From: Laspinema sp. D2d | GTDB lineage: Bacteria > Cyanobacteriota > Cyanobacteriia > Cyanobacteriales > Laspinemataceae | Reading direction: 5' to 3' | Length of the DNA stretch: 33,294 nt | Assembly: GCF_025370755.1 (NCBI RefSeq) | Contig: NZ_JAMXFC010000055.1 | Coordinates: 1 to 33,294, forward strand | Part shown: piece after piece, positions 1-8,680 of the stretch | How positions within the stretch are numbered: the stretch's first letter is position 1 | Layout of the letters: every line of letters begins with the position of its first letter | Made by a program: the position numbers and the translations under genes | Notes under the pieces: generated by a model | The model's database searches: none | The model's input: only the letters and a program-made list of their open reading frames with translations | Told to the model about the DNA's origin: nothing

Positions 1-76
1 CCCAGACCCCTTACCTCTACATCCGCTCACTTTACCCCTCAATACTTGTTAGGGGTTAAAAACATATATCTGTAAG

Positions 77-113
77 GATGGGGAGGATGGGGAGGATGGG
101 GGAGATGGGGGGG
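77..113 (+). repeat. G-rich decamer array, copy 1
   Basis: A short tandem array of a decamer of the type GGGGAGGATG or GGGGGAGATG, with the G-rich strand on plus. It has at least four runs of four or more G separated by short spacers, so it could fold as a G-quadruplex. The same decamer recurs at 411-483, 26062-26160 and, on the opposite strand, 26548-26677. Confidence 0.8.
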
Positions 114-124
114 ACTTATAAAAG

Positions 125-403
125 TAGGTTTTTTACTTCCGGTCCCCTCCCCTTGGCAAGGGGAGGGTTAGGGTGGGGTCCACGAGCAAGGGCGATCCCC
201 CTTGCTCGTAAAAAGAGGTTGGACCCAGCCTCTATACAGGCGCGGTAAGCGGAGCTATCCCTTATGGAATTGCCTCATGAGAGTGCGTGACATGGGGGTA
301 AGCGGAGCTATCCCGTAGGGAATCGCTAAGAGGGAACCCCACCCTAACCCTCCCCTTGCCAAGGGGAGGGGACCGGAGAATCACCCTGAACGTAAAAAAC
401 CTA
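125..403. repeat. 279-bp imperfect inverted-repeat element
   Basis: The outer arms 125-136 and 392-403 are a perfect 12-bp inverted repeat. The inner arms 138-179 and 336-377 are a perfect 42-bp inverted repeat. Each inner arm also contains its own small palindrome of the type CCCCTCCCCTTGGCAAGGGG. The right side has an extra segment of about 14 bases between inner and outer arms. A CTTATAA heptamer lies on both flanks, at 115-121 and 406-412, and could be a target duplication. No transposase or other gene is inside. It may be a non-autonomous (MITE-like) element or a nested family of dispersed cyanobacterial repeats. Confidence 0.7.
244..314 (+). repeat. Two direct copies of an 18-bp repeat
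   Basis: GGTAAGCGGAGCTATCCC occurs at 244-261 and again at 297-314, each followed by a related GGAAT segment. Both copies lie in the loop of the 125-403 inverted-repeat element. It resembles the short dispersed repeats of filamentous cyanobacteria. No coding potential was recognised here. Confidence 0.7.
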
Positions 404-410
404 TCCTTAT

Positions 411-483
411 AAGGATGGGGGAGATGGGGGGGATGGGGGGGATGGGGAGGATGGGGAGGATGGGGAGGATTGGGGAGATGGGT
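411..483 (+). repeat. G-rich decamer array, copy 2
   Basis: About seven tandem copies of the GGGGAGGATG or GGGGGGATG type unit with G on the plus strand. It begins directly beside the right end of the inverted-repeat element and is in the same orientation as copy 1. The Pro-His-rich reading frames across it are artefacts of the repeat. Confidence 0.8.
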
Positions 484-529
484 TGATTCTTCCTTTGACA
501 AGGAGACTACTGAAGCCCCAAAATAGTAA

Positions 530-555
530 ACCCAGGTCAGAAGGCTGACCTGGGT
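530..555 (-). terminator. Hairpin terminator candidate behind the Fe-S carrier gene
   Basis: A perfect 11-bp stem, ACCCAGGTCAG against CTGACCTGGGT, has a 4-base loop. Read on the minus strand it is followed by a T-rich stretch (TTACTATTTT). It lies 70 bases beyond the stop codon of the minus-strand gene at 625-987, so it probably ends that transcript. Confidence 0.5.
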
Positions 556-624
556 CCTTAGAGTCTAGGAGAATCAGGAGGAACGGTGGCGATTGCAAAA
601 GAAGTTAAAATGGGGAGGTGCCAG

Positions 625-987
625 TTAGGCAGAAAATGATTTGCCACAGCCACAGGTTTGAGTGGCGTTGGGGTTGGTGAATTGGAACCCACCACCGATC
701 AGGGCATTGCTGTAGTCAAGGGCCATGCCATAGATATAAAGCAGGCTCTTAGGATCGCAAACCACCTTGAAGCCTTCTTCATACTCGAAGACTTCATCAC
801 TGGGTTGAATATTCTCGATCTGTTCAAAATCCATTGTGTAGGACATCCCTGAGCAGCCACCCCCGCGCACGCCAACTCTTAGACAAAGGTCTTCGCCCCC
901 TTGTTGGCTCCGCAGGGACTTAATGTGCTTCATGGCAGAATCGGTGACGATAATTCCGCGTTGTTGAGGCTCTGTTGCTTGTGTCAT
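625..987 (-). CDS. A-type iron-sulfur cluster carrier (IscA/SufA/HesB family)
   Basis: This 120-aa protein belongs to the A-type carrier family, which binds Fe-S clusters or iron in the cytoplasm and passes clusters to client proteins. The three family cysteines are present: Cys45 in GGGCSGMSY and Cys112 and Cys114 in TCGCGKSF near the C-terminus. Two further cysteines (35 and 77) are not part of that motif. The length is normal for the family. The ATG start is supported by AGGAG about 13 bases upstream. The gene stands alone, with no other suf or isc gene in the window, as is common for cyanobacterial A-type carriers. It could be the SufA-like or IscA-like paralogue; sequence alone does not separate them here. 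Confidence 0.9.
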   Translation of the reverse strand: MTQATEPQQRGIIVTDSAMKHIKSLRSQQGGEDLCLRVGVRGGGCSGMSYTMDFEQIENIQPSDEVFEYEEGFKVVCDPKSLLYIYGMALDYSNALIGGGFQFTNPNATQTCGCGKSFSA

Positions 988-1574
988 TCGTTTACTGGTC
1001 TCCTTATTCCGGTTCTAACTGGGCTGTTCTAGCTATGCTGTTGTCTGTGCTGCTGTTCTATACTGAGAGGGCTTTAGTCTCTTCTAAGTTCATTGTAGCG
1101 AGGAATGCAGCAGGGCAGTAGGGGAACCTAGGGATAGAGTAGCCATCCGAGTACACACCTGAGAAATGATCAAGGATGAAACAGACAAAATCAGCCGGTT
1201 TATAACAAGCTTGAAACGGTTCTCAATGGGGTGTGAATTCATCAAGAATGCCGAGTCCTGACTTCCTCCACAACTCCCACCCAATTTCTGTAAGGGATTC
1301 AGACATTCAGGGAGTTTTTATTGTTGTTTTAAATGGTTTTAAATGGTCTTGAGTCCTAGTCAGTTGTTGAATAAAAGTAACCATCAAATGGATCTTTCCC
1401 CCTTAATTCTCCTCCGCACTTCTTCCCTAACCAGGAGAGAAATCACGGATCAATATCTTGACTGGGAGGGGATGAGGGAATTCAAGCTCGTTTTAAATTG
1501 ATTTAGATTCACTGATTGACCTGTTAACTGGCTATTTTAACCCTCTGTAGCGTACACCTTATACTGAATTGTTT
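988..1574. other. Intergenic region between divergent genes
   Basis: About 590 bases separate the divergently transcribed Fe-S carrier and the acidic protein, so both promoters should be here. A perfect tandem decamer TTTTAAATGG occupies 1327-1346 in an A+T-rich stretch. No convincing gene or RNA was seen; the only open frame of more than 60 codons (1090-1284, minus) looks non-coding. Confidence 0.5.
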
Positions 1575-3221
1575 ATGGCAGGTTTAAACCGCTCTACCTT
1601 TCGTCGTTTACAAAAACTCCAGCAAATTCCATCGGTCTGGGAAGGCGATCGCCGTCCGATGTCTGAACCTCTGCCCATAGGCTCCTCGGCTTTATCGGAT
1701 TATGATTCAGAAAATGGCGGGGACTGCATTATGTGGGTGGATGGGTCCCAAGGAATCGTCCGCTCGATGGATGTAGTCTCCCCCGATACAGGTCCCGAAG
1801 CGGTGGTCCGTACCTTGCTCAGAGCAATGGAACACCCTCACAGTCCAGCGTTACCCGGGCGGCCCCAGAAAATTGTAGTCAAGGACCGGGAAATCCAGTT
1901 TTTTCTTCGGGGTGTCCTTCAAGACCTCGGCATTTCCATTGAGTATGTGCCCGACCTTCCTCTGATTGATGAACTGTTTCGAGGGTTTCAGGATGTGGTC
2001 GATCGCAAACCGCCTCTGTTACCCCCCCAATATGTGGAGAGTTTAGAAGAAAAAGCCTATGAAGTCTGGCAGGCGGGTCCCTGGGAATGTCTAGCGGATC
2101 ATCAAATTATCTCGATTGAACTGGAAGGGTTCGATATGGGAAACCTGTATGCCTGTGTCATGGGTATGCTGGGATTGGATTACGGCATTCTCTTATATCG
2201 CTCTCTGGACTCCCTGACTCAGTTTAGAAAGCGGGTGATTGCCAATGAATCGCCGGAACGGTTAGAAGAAGCCTTTTTATCCCAAGATTGCCTGTTTATT
2301 ACCTTTGAAAGCGCGGAGGAAGATGACGATATCGACCTCTCGAACCTCCCCCCCAGCGAGATTAAGCCGACGTTTGGCAATCTTCATCCCTTAGAAGGAA
2401 TGCGAGCGATTCTCTATGATGAGGAGGCCCTGCTGACGATTCTGGCCCTGGATGCGTTTGCGCGGTTCTTCCGCAGTGTTCGCCGCAAGCTGACAGGTGG
2501 GAAGTTCCCCAATTTAAGTCACAGTTATCAAATTCCGGTTCCTCCAGGGGGCGATCGCCAGGGTCCCGAAAATGTGGCAGTGACGGTGAGCACCATGCCG
2601 GAACTGGCTGCTAAACTCTTTGAAATGAGTGTGAGTGCCAGAAACGACGAGGATGATGAGGATGATGAGGAAGAGGATGATGAACCTTTGTTACGGGATG
2701 ATTTGGTGCCCCCGAACTCCTTTCTCAGTCTCGGGGTGATTCCTTGGGCAGTTTTGAAAGACTTAGAGGATTCAGCACCTTATTATCAATCCGCTCAAGT
2801 TCATACCAGCGGCGATGGGTTGCCCATTATCTTAATTCAAACCTCTCGACCCAAGGCTAAAGCGATGATTGAAACGTTAAAAAAAGCTGGGGGAGTAACG
2901 GGAATAGGTTTTAATCCTGGTGAAGACCCCCTCGGCGGTAATCGCTTTGATTTGGGCATTTTAAAAACTGAAAATGGTGAACTCTTTCTGTTTGGGGAGT
3001 TTATGGAAGAGGACCCAGTTCACGTTGAGGCGCGTAAAAAGTGGGATGGCCGCTGTAAGAAAACCAAGGGATATTGTGGGTTGGTGATTGCAATGGGGTT
3101 GACGGGGGCCAGCCGTGGCAATCCTCAACAAAAGGATATGTTGGCGTTGTTTGAGGTGCGATCGCTCTCCCCGAAAGATATCAATCTTGGAACCTTACAA
3201 TTGATGCCTATGCCCTTTTAA
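1575..3221 (+). CDS. Uncharacterised cyanobacterial protein with an acidic linker
   Basis: A 548-aa protein of unknown function. It has no signal peptide or membrane segment and is probably cytoplasmic. An N-terminal part of about 340 residues includes a conserved-looking block around EVWQAGPWECLADHQI. A very acidic Asp/Glu linker (NDEDDEDDEEEDDEP) lies near residues 351-365, followed by a C-terminal part of about 180 residues. I think this matches a cyanobacteria-restricted family annotated by domain number only (DUF6930-type), but that is recollection. The reading frame extends to a TTG at 1569; the ATG at 1575 is the more likely start, giving MAGLNRSTFRRLQ. No clear ribosome site precedes it. 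It is convergent with the hydrolase gene 53 bases downstream. Confidence 0.75.
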   Translation: MAGLNRSTFRRLQKLQQIPSVWEGDRRPMSEPLPIGSSALSDYDSENGGDCIMWVDGSQGIVRSMDVVSPDTGPEAVVRTLLRAMEHPHSPALPGRPQKIVVKDREIQFFLRGVLQDLGISIEYVPDLPLIDELFRGFQDVVDRKPPLLPPQYVESLEEKAYEVWQAGPWECLADHQIISIELEGFDMGNLYACVMGMLGLDYGILLYRSLDSLTQFRKRVIANESPERLEEAFLSQDCLFITFESAEEDDDIDLSNLPPSEIKPTFGNLHPLEGMRAILYDEEALLTILALDAFARFFRSVRRKLTGGKFPNLSHSYQIPVPPGGDRQGPENVAVTVSTMPELAAKLFEMSVSARNDEDDEDDEEEDDEPLLRDDLVPPNSFLSLGVIPWAVLKDLEDSAPYYQSAQVHTSGDGLPIILIQTSRPKAKAMIETLKKAGGVTGIGFNPGEDPLGGNRFDLGILKTENGELFLFGEFMEEDPVHVEARKKWDGRCKKTKGYCGLVIAMGLTGASRGNPQQKDMLALFEVRSLSPKDINLGTLQLMPMPF

Positions 3222-3237
3222 ATCGGTCTTCCAATGA

Positions 3238-3280
3238 GGTAGGGGCAGTTCTTGTACTTTCCCCTACCCCTTTGTTATTT
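3238..3280 (+). terminator. Hairpin between convergent genes
   Basis: GGTAGGGG at 3238-3245 pairs with CCCCTACC at 3261-3268 across a 15-base loop, followed by a T-rich run up to 3280. It sits in the 53-base gap after the plus-strand gene ending at 3221, partly overlapping the 3' end of the convergent hydrolase gene. Confidence 0.45.
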
Positions 3281-4153
3281 TTCCACGCTTTCGGATAAAA
3301 ATTCCCGCATATACTGATTCACCCGTTCCGGTTGTTCTTGTTGTACCCAATGGCTGCAATTGGGAATATAACGAATCTGTAAATTCCGAACATAAGATTC
3401 AGTCCCGTAAGTTAATTCTTTCCCCAAGGCGGTATCATTTTCTCCCCAAATCATTAGGGTGGGTACTTCTAAGACGTTCCACTCTTTGTCAAAGATTAAT
3501 TCCCATAAGGTTTTGCGGTAATAGTTGAGCATGGCAGTCAGTGCACCCCGTTTGGCTGCGGCGTTTTTATAAGCGGTTATATCCGCCGGGGAAAAGGTAT
3601 TTTTATTGACTACCATACTTTGAAAGGCTGTTTCAATGGCCTCATAATCATTAAATTGAAAGAGCAACTCGGGGACAAGGGGAAGCTGAAAGAAAAAGGC
3701 ATAGTAACTTCTGAGGATTTGCTGGGGGTTGCTGCGGAGTGCTTCTGCAAATTTGGCGGGATGGGGAATATTGAGGACGATGAGTTTTTCTACTAATTGG
3801 GGATAACTATAGGCAAAATACCAGGCGATCGCCCCTCCCCAATCATGACCCACTAAGACACAGCTTTCATATCCCAATCCGGTGACGATTCCCTCAATAT
3901 CTTTGATTAATTCTTGGATTTGATAGGCTGATAAATCTTGAGGTTTATCGCTGTCGTTGTACCCGCGCATATCCACCCCAACGACTTTATAATCTTGGGC
4001 AAATTCGGGTATTTGATGTCGCCAAGAATACCAAAATTCGGGAAAGCCGTGAAGCATTAGCATCAAGGGTCCTTCCCCTTGGGTGACGTAATGCAGGGTG
4101 ATTCCATTCACAGCGATCGTATTGTGAGTCCAAGTTTCTAGGGCAGTTGTCAT
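3275..4153 (-). CDS. Alpha/beta hydrolase, epoxide-hydrolase type
   Basis: A 292-aa cytoplasmic alpha/beta-fold hydrolase of the group containing soluble epoxide hydrolases and haloalkane dehalogenases. Visible elements in order: the oxyanion motif HGFPEFWYSW (residues 35-44), the nucleophile elbow VGHDWGGA with Asp104, a cap region of about residues 130-225 with tyrosines in SYYAFFFQLP and LNYYRKT, the acid residue in WGENDTALG (near Asp240), and the catalytic histidine in NCSHWVQQEQP (His268). The two cap tyrosines favour epoxide hydrolase over dehalogenase. The true substrate is unknown. The ATG start has a GAGAG purine stretch a few bases upstream. It is convergent with the gene at 1575-3221 and 270 bases upstream of the 3' end of the CHAT gene. 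Confidence 0.88.
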   Translation of the reverse strand: MTTALETWTHNTIAVNGITLHYVTQGEGPLMLMLHGFPEFWYSWRHQIPEFAQDYKVVGVDMRGYNDSDKPQDLSAYQIQELIKDIEGIVTGLGYESCVLVGHDWGGAIAWYFAYSYPQLVEKLIVLNIPHPAKFAEALRSNPQQILRSYYAFFFQLPLVPELLFQFNDYEAIETAFQSMVVNKNTFSPADITAYKNAAAKRGALTAMLNYYRKTLWELIFDKEWNVLEVPTLMIWGENDTALGKELTYGTESYVRNLQIRYIPNCSHWVQQEQPERVNQYMREFLSESVEK

Positions 4154-4423
4154 ATAATTCTCTCGGGTTACAGCCTGATTCAGCTATTGTAATATACATC
4201 CGACCTAAAGCATGGGTTTCCTGTTCAAGCATTAGGATAAAACCCGGGTTTATAGACCTAATTTTGGGTTGATTATACCGATTCAGGGCATCATTCTGTC
4301 TGTAAAAGCCGACACTTTCAGGACTTACACGAGTTGGATAATTCTACAAAGCTGATGGGCGTTATTAAGGGGGGTTGGGGGAATCAATCCTTTTTGGGTA
4401 AGAGTTTTCATAATTAAATCTCC

Positions 4424-7400
4424 TTAAAATCCGTTACCAATTAAAATGAAAGAAGCCCAATAATAGGGGTGATTATAATCGCTTTCTAGTAAAGCAAGTT
4501 GAGCCATTTGAAGGGCGGCAGTTTTGTTTTGTCCCGTTTTTAAGCTATTATAAAAAGCGGTCATCAAGGCTTGAGTTCCGCCATCATCGACGGACCATAA
4601 GGACGCGACTGCGGCTTTTGCACCGACTTTTTGCATTTGATAACCAAATCCTAAAATTTCTGTTCCGTTCCCCATTTGTCCTCCCATTGCGGTTTGACAG
4701 GCACTAAGAACAATTAAATCAACGTTGGGTAAGGACCAGTTTTCTAAGTCGCGTAAGGTGATGCGATCGCCATCGCCTAACATGATAAATGAATCTTCCG
4801 GTTGACCCGTGACAAAGGCGGCGTGAGTGGCTAAATGAATGACATTGCGATCGCTGATTCCTGAAGTCGTAGCGCTACGATTAAAGTCCAAATCAATGAG
4901 TTTCATGGTTCCGGGAATGGTAGCGGCCAAATTTTCTACTTCTTTTCCGGCAAAAGGTAACCCAGAAAATGCTAATTGTCGCGTTCCCACTTCAACGCTA
5001 TAAGTTCCTTGGGTAAATGCACCGGCTAAAATTTTGAGTTCTTCTGGGGGTGCAACATTGAAGTTGGTTAAAGAAGCCGCTGTAATATTATTAATTTGAT
5101 ACCGCTGGGCGAGCCATTTTTCTCCATCATACAAAGCCGCTAAGGGAATATAACGTAAGAGTCCATCAGGAGCATAAATAATCGTCTCGACTTCTAAACG
5201 ATCCAGTTCACTTTGAAAGGGTTCTATTAACCAATTATATAACTGTTTGGCTGCGACTTTAGGAATGTCAGTATTAGCTCGTTTTGAGGGAACAGTTAGG
5301 GCAGTTCTAAACTCTGTAATTCCCCGACTTAAATTGGCTTTGTTGACGGGAACTGACCGATGTAATGGCGGACTATTAGGAGTAATTAAAATCAGTTCGA
5401 TCCGGTCTTCTAAAATCAGGGGATAGAGTAAAACAGCATTTTGATTTAACTGTTGCAATGACGCTTGCAATTGAGCTATATTGGTTAAATCTAAGTTTTC
5501 TCCCCGGGTTTTGCGAGAAATTTCAGCGGCAATTTCGATGATTTCTGGACTTTCGAGAAAACGGTCAAATTTTTGGCGCAGGGTTTGTAGGGTGCGTTCC
5601 AGTTCAGCAATCCGCCCTTGCTGTTCGGGGGTGCGTTCGGGTTCAGGAATGGTTTGGAGTTGGCTTAATTCTTCCCCGAGTTCGATCGCCTGTTCTTGAA
5701 GGGTCAGATATTCTTCGGCGAGTTTTTCTTCTTCGGGTAAAAACTGGACTCCGGAAGCGGTTTGTTCGTTGCCTTGGACATTTTGCAGGTATTCATCCAG
5801 TTCTTGGATTTTTAATAAATCTAGGACTTGTTGTGCTTCTAAAATGCGGTCTTGGCGGAGCAACAAATCAGATAAATGACGATAGGTATCAGCTACGGTT
5901 TCGGTAAAGGATTGTTGCCGTTCCATTGACAAAACGCGGAGGTTTTGGCGGATAGATTCATTAAGATTGACAGCTTTTTTATAAAAGGCAGTGGCTAAAA
6001 GAATATCTTCTTGTTCTTGGAAAATTCTTCCTAAGTTAGCCCAGGCGATCGCTTCTCCGGCTTTGTCTCCTGTTTCTCTTAAAATTTTCAGACTTTGTTG
6101 GAGAAATTCCAGGGCTTGAGGATATTGTTTGAGGCGATAATAGACGGAAGCAATGCCATTAAGGGTCCGTCCGATGGCAACGCGATCGCCAATGCGTTGA
6201 AAGGTTTGGAGGGCTTGTTGTAAAACTTCTAAGGCTTGCTCAGTTTGTCCTAAACTGAGGTAAACCCCACCAATATGTTCCAGGGCATTGGCTTCGGCGG
6301 TGGGGTCGCCAATAGTCTTGGCAATTTCTAAAGCTTGTTGATAGTTATCTAAGGCTTCTGGATATTGACCCAGCTTTTCATAAACGATCGCAAGGGCATC
6401 AAGGTTACGGCTTTCTCCTGATTTATCCCCGATTTCTTGGCGAATGGTTAAGGCTTGTTGTAAAACTTCTAAGGCTTGGGAATATTCACCTAAACGGTAA
6501 TAAAGGCCGCCTAAATTATTCAAAACGGTTCCCATACCCGGACGATCGCCGAGGCTTTGACGGAGGCTTAAAGACTGTTCATAAAAGCTCAGGGCTTGGG
6601 GATATTGACCGAGGCTATAATAAATTCCTCCTACATTATCGAGGGTTTTACTCATGCCGGGGCGATCGCCGATTTCTTCGGCAATGGCTAAAGATTGATT
6701 GTAAATAGATAAGGCTTGTTGATATTCTCCTCGTTCTTCATAGAGTACCCCTAATCCATTTAAGGTATTCCCTAAGCTTGATTTATCTCCAATTTCTTCT
6801 AAAATAGGTAAGGCTTGTTCATAGTAAGACAATGCCCGATCGCCTTGGCCGAATTGTCTATATAATAAACCGATATTACTTAATAAACGAGCCATTCCCG
6901 CGCGATCGCCAATTTCTTCTCGCAATTTCAGGGCTTGTTCATACAAGTCTAAAGCTTGTTGGGCTTCTCCCAGACTATAATACACGCCCCCGAGATTATT
7001 CAGGGTCCGTCCTTCATCTCGTTTATCCCCCACTTCCTGCCGAATAACCAGGGCTTCTTGATACAATTGCAATGCTTTTTGATACTCTCCCGTTGCGGCA
7101 TACACTGCGGCAATATGATGTAAGGCTTCCCCTTCAATGGGGCGATTGTTGAAGGTTCGGGCAATTTCTAACGCTTGTTCATGCCGTTGTAGCGCTTGGG
7201 GATAGTCTCCTAAGCGACTGTACACAAAGCCGATATGATTGAGGGTTTCTCCCACTCCTGGGCGATCGTTCAATTCCTCGCGAATGGCTAAAGCGGTTTC
7301 TAATTGTTCGAGAGCTTTGGTATAATCACTCAGGGCAGTATAAATTTCGCCAATTTGAGTCATGGCAGCCGCCATCTGGAGGCGATCGCCTTGGAGAGAA

Positions 7401-7633
7401 TGTTGCTGTAAGACTTGTTGATAGGTTTGTAAGGCGGTTTGAAAGTCTCCCTGGCGAAATTGCTCGCTTCCTTGTTCCAGGAGGCGAGGAATATCATTAA
7501 GCAGTTCGCTGGAAGGTTCGGAAGGATTCACCGACGGGATTTGCACCAAGGCAGGCGCAGAGAATCCAGATGCGGGGACCGACAGCAAGGCGATCGCGGG
7601 AATGAGCGTGAGACGAGTGAACGGGAACTCCAT
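4424..7633 (-). CDS. Exported TPR-CHAT protein (caspase-like)
   Basis: A 1069-aa protein. Residues 1-29 look like a signal peptide (a basic residue, a hydrophobic core, then GFSAPA). A first TPR near residues 50-80 is followed by twelve regular 40-residue TPR units to about residue 560, most joined by a GDR/GDK-type linker. A helical, coiled-coil-like segment of about residues 570-700 leads to the CHAT domain of about residues 740-1069. The caspase-type dyad is present: His937 in HLATHAAF and Cys979 in VLSACQTA. CHAT proteins of this architecture are common in cyanobacteria and are presumed cysteine peptidases; TPRs would bind partners. The ATG has AAGG upstream. It is the last gene of the minus-strand cluster, 213 bases after the pentapeptide gene, so it could be co-transcribed or have its own promoter. 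Confidence 0.9.
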   Translation of the reverse strand: MEFPFTRLTLIPAIALLSVPASGFSAPALVQIPSVNPSEPSSELLNDIPRLLEQGSEQFRQGDFQTALQTYQQVLQQHSLQGDRLQMAAAMTQIGEIYTALSDYTKALEQLETALAIREELNDRPGVGETLNHIGFVYSRLGDYPQALQRHEQALEIARTFNNRPIEGEALHHIAAVYAATGEYQKALQLYQEALVIRQEVGDKRDEGRTLNNLGGVYYSLGEAQQALDLYEQALKLREEIGDRAGMARLLSNIGLLYRQFGQGDRALSYYEQALPILEEIGDKSSLGNTLNGLGVLYEERGEYQQALSIYNQSLAIAEEIGDRPGMSKTLDNVGGIYYSLGQYPQALSFYEQSLSLRQSLGDRPGMGTVLNNLGGLYYRLGEYSQALEVLQQALTIRQEIGDKSGESRNLDALAIVYEKLGQYPEALDNYQQALEIAKTIGDPTAEANALEHIGGVYLSLGQTEQALEVLQQALQTFQRIGDRVAIGRTLNGIASVYYRLKQYPQALEFLQQSLKILRETGDKAGEAIAWANLGRIFQEQEDILLATAFYKKAVNLNESIRQNLRVLSMERQQSFTETVADTYRHLSDLLLRQDRILEAQQVLDLLKIQELDEYLQNVQGNEQTASGVQFLPEEEKLAEEYLTLQEQAIELGEELSQLQTIPEPERTPEQQGRIAELERTLQTLRQKFDRFLESPEIIEIAAEISRKTRGENLDLTNIAQLQASLQQLNQNAVLLYPLILEDRIELILITPNSPPLHRSVPVNKANLSRGITEFRTALTVPSKRANTDIPKVAAKQLYNWLIEPFQSELDRLEVETIIYAPDGLLRYIPLAALYDGEKWLAQRYQINNITAASLTNFNVAPPEELKILAGAFTQGTYSVEVGTRQLAFSGLPFAGKEVENLAATIPGTMKLIDLDFNRSATTSGISDRNVIHLATHAAFVTGQPEDSFIMLGDGDRITLRDLENWSLPNVDLIVLSACQTAMGGQMGNGTEILGFGYQMQKVGAKAAVASLWSVDDGGTQALMTAFYNSLKTGQNKTAALQMAQLALLESDYNHPYYWASFILIGNGF

Positions 7634-7692
7634 GAGACTACCTTGGGGTTAACAGGACTAGAGGATCGGGAGAGGATGAGATCCCCGGGACA

Positions 7693-7761
7693 AGAAACTG
7701 GGGTTTTGGCCCTTTTCTGAGGCGGAGATTGGCAGAAATTTTGTAAAAAAACCCGGTTTCT
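7693..7761. repeat. Imperfect inverted repeat, AAACCCGGTTTCT family
   Basis: AGAAACTGGGGTTTT at 7693-7707 pairs imperfectly with AAAACCCGGTTTCT at 7748-7761. The same core forms a perfect hairpin at 30088-30128 and part of the terminator at 24103. It lies in the 213-base gap between the pentapeptide and CHAT genes and might attenuate transcription between them. Confidence 0.5.
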
Positions 7762-7846
7762 AACCAATCCTGTACCCCCGGAGTTGGGGATTCTATTTCT
7801 GTGATTCTGTTCTCCATGTTATAGCGGCGATCGCCCCTCCATGACC

Positions 7847-8629
7847 TTATCTACAATTTAATTCCACCTTCAGCCCATCATCCATCATGGCATCACAGAC
7901 GTTCACCCCATCCAGATTAGCCCCATGTAAACGAGTATATCCCCAAACCGAATCCATTCGCAAATCAGCCCGCGTTAAATCTGCCCCTCGCAAGTCCGCA
8001 TCCCTTAAGTCCGTCGCACTTAGATCCGCACCCTGTAAATTAGCATTCCGTAAATTTGCCCCTTTTAAGTTAGCATTCGTGAGATTAGCACGGTTTAAGT
8101 TGGTATCTGTGAGCGTAGCACGGCTTAAATCCGCACTATTTAAGTTACAGTTAGTTAACTCAGCCTGAGTTAAGTTAGACTCCGCCAAATTTGCCCCACT
8201 AAAATTGACATTTTGCAGATAGGCATGAGATAAGTCTGCCCCGGAAATATCCCGTCCCCGCGCCCCTTGAGAGACGATTTCCCAGACTATTCGCCATTTG
8301 CGATCGATTTGGGTTGTGCTATCGAGGCGAACACCGGAAAGAATGGTTCCATTAAAATTAACTCCAGTGAGATTCGCCCCGCGTAAGTCACTATTTTCTA
8401 AGTCAGCATTGCTGAAATCGGCCCCGGTGAGATTGCTTCCGGTGAGATTCACGCCCCTAAGTTGAGCCTGAGACAAATTGACTCCACTCAAATCACAATT
8501 CGGACATTGATTCGTTTGTCGCAATTGCTGGAGGTGAGTCGAATTTTCGGCCCGAGTGAGTCCTATCCCCCCCAAAGATAGGAACAGAACCGTCAAACCC
8601 AATAGTTGTGATTTCACTTCCCCTCTCAT
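7847..8629 (-). CDS. Exported pentapeptide-repeat protein
   Basis: A 260-aa protein with a likely signal peptide (LLGLTVLFLSLGGIGLTRAE, ending near residue 28), then a paired-cysteine entry motif NQCPNCDLSG followed by A(D/N)Lxx pentapeptides that form a right-handed quadrilateral beta helix. The solenoid is in two parts, about residues 43-100 and 128-240, separated by a non-repeat insert containing WRIVWEIVSQGARGRDISG. The C-terminal tail has two more cysteines (VCDAMM and LNCR). Such proteins usually act as binding scaffolds; no enzymatic function is implied. The ATG has no clear ribosome site. It lies 51 bases after the protease-TPR-WD40 gene, which suggests translation within the same operon. 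Confidence 0.9.
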   Translation of the reverse strand: MRGEVKSQLLGLTVLFLSLGGIGLTRAENSTHLQQLRQTNQCPNCDLSGVNLSQAQLRGVNLTGSNLTGADFSNADLENSDLRGANLTGVNFNGTILSGVRLDSTTQIDRKWRIVWEIVSQGARGRDISGADLSHAYLQNVNFSGANLAESNLTQAELTNCNLNSADLSRATLTDTNLNRANLTNANLKGANLRNANLQGADLSATDLRDADLRGADLTRADLRMDSVWGYTRLHGANLDGVNVCDAMMDDGLKVELNCR

Positions 8630-8680
8630 GACTAATAATTATACCTCAGATAGATTAAAAAATTTTACTCTGCTATATAT

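Noticed and set aside
77-483. CRISPR array, because of the regular repeats
   Set aside because: The 10-bp period without unique spacers of constant length is a microsatellite, not a CRISPR array.
262-598. Pro-His-rich reading frames on the minus strand
   Set aside because: They are translations of the G-rich decamer array with no independent gene evidence.
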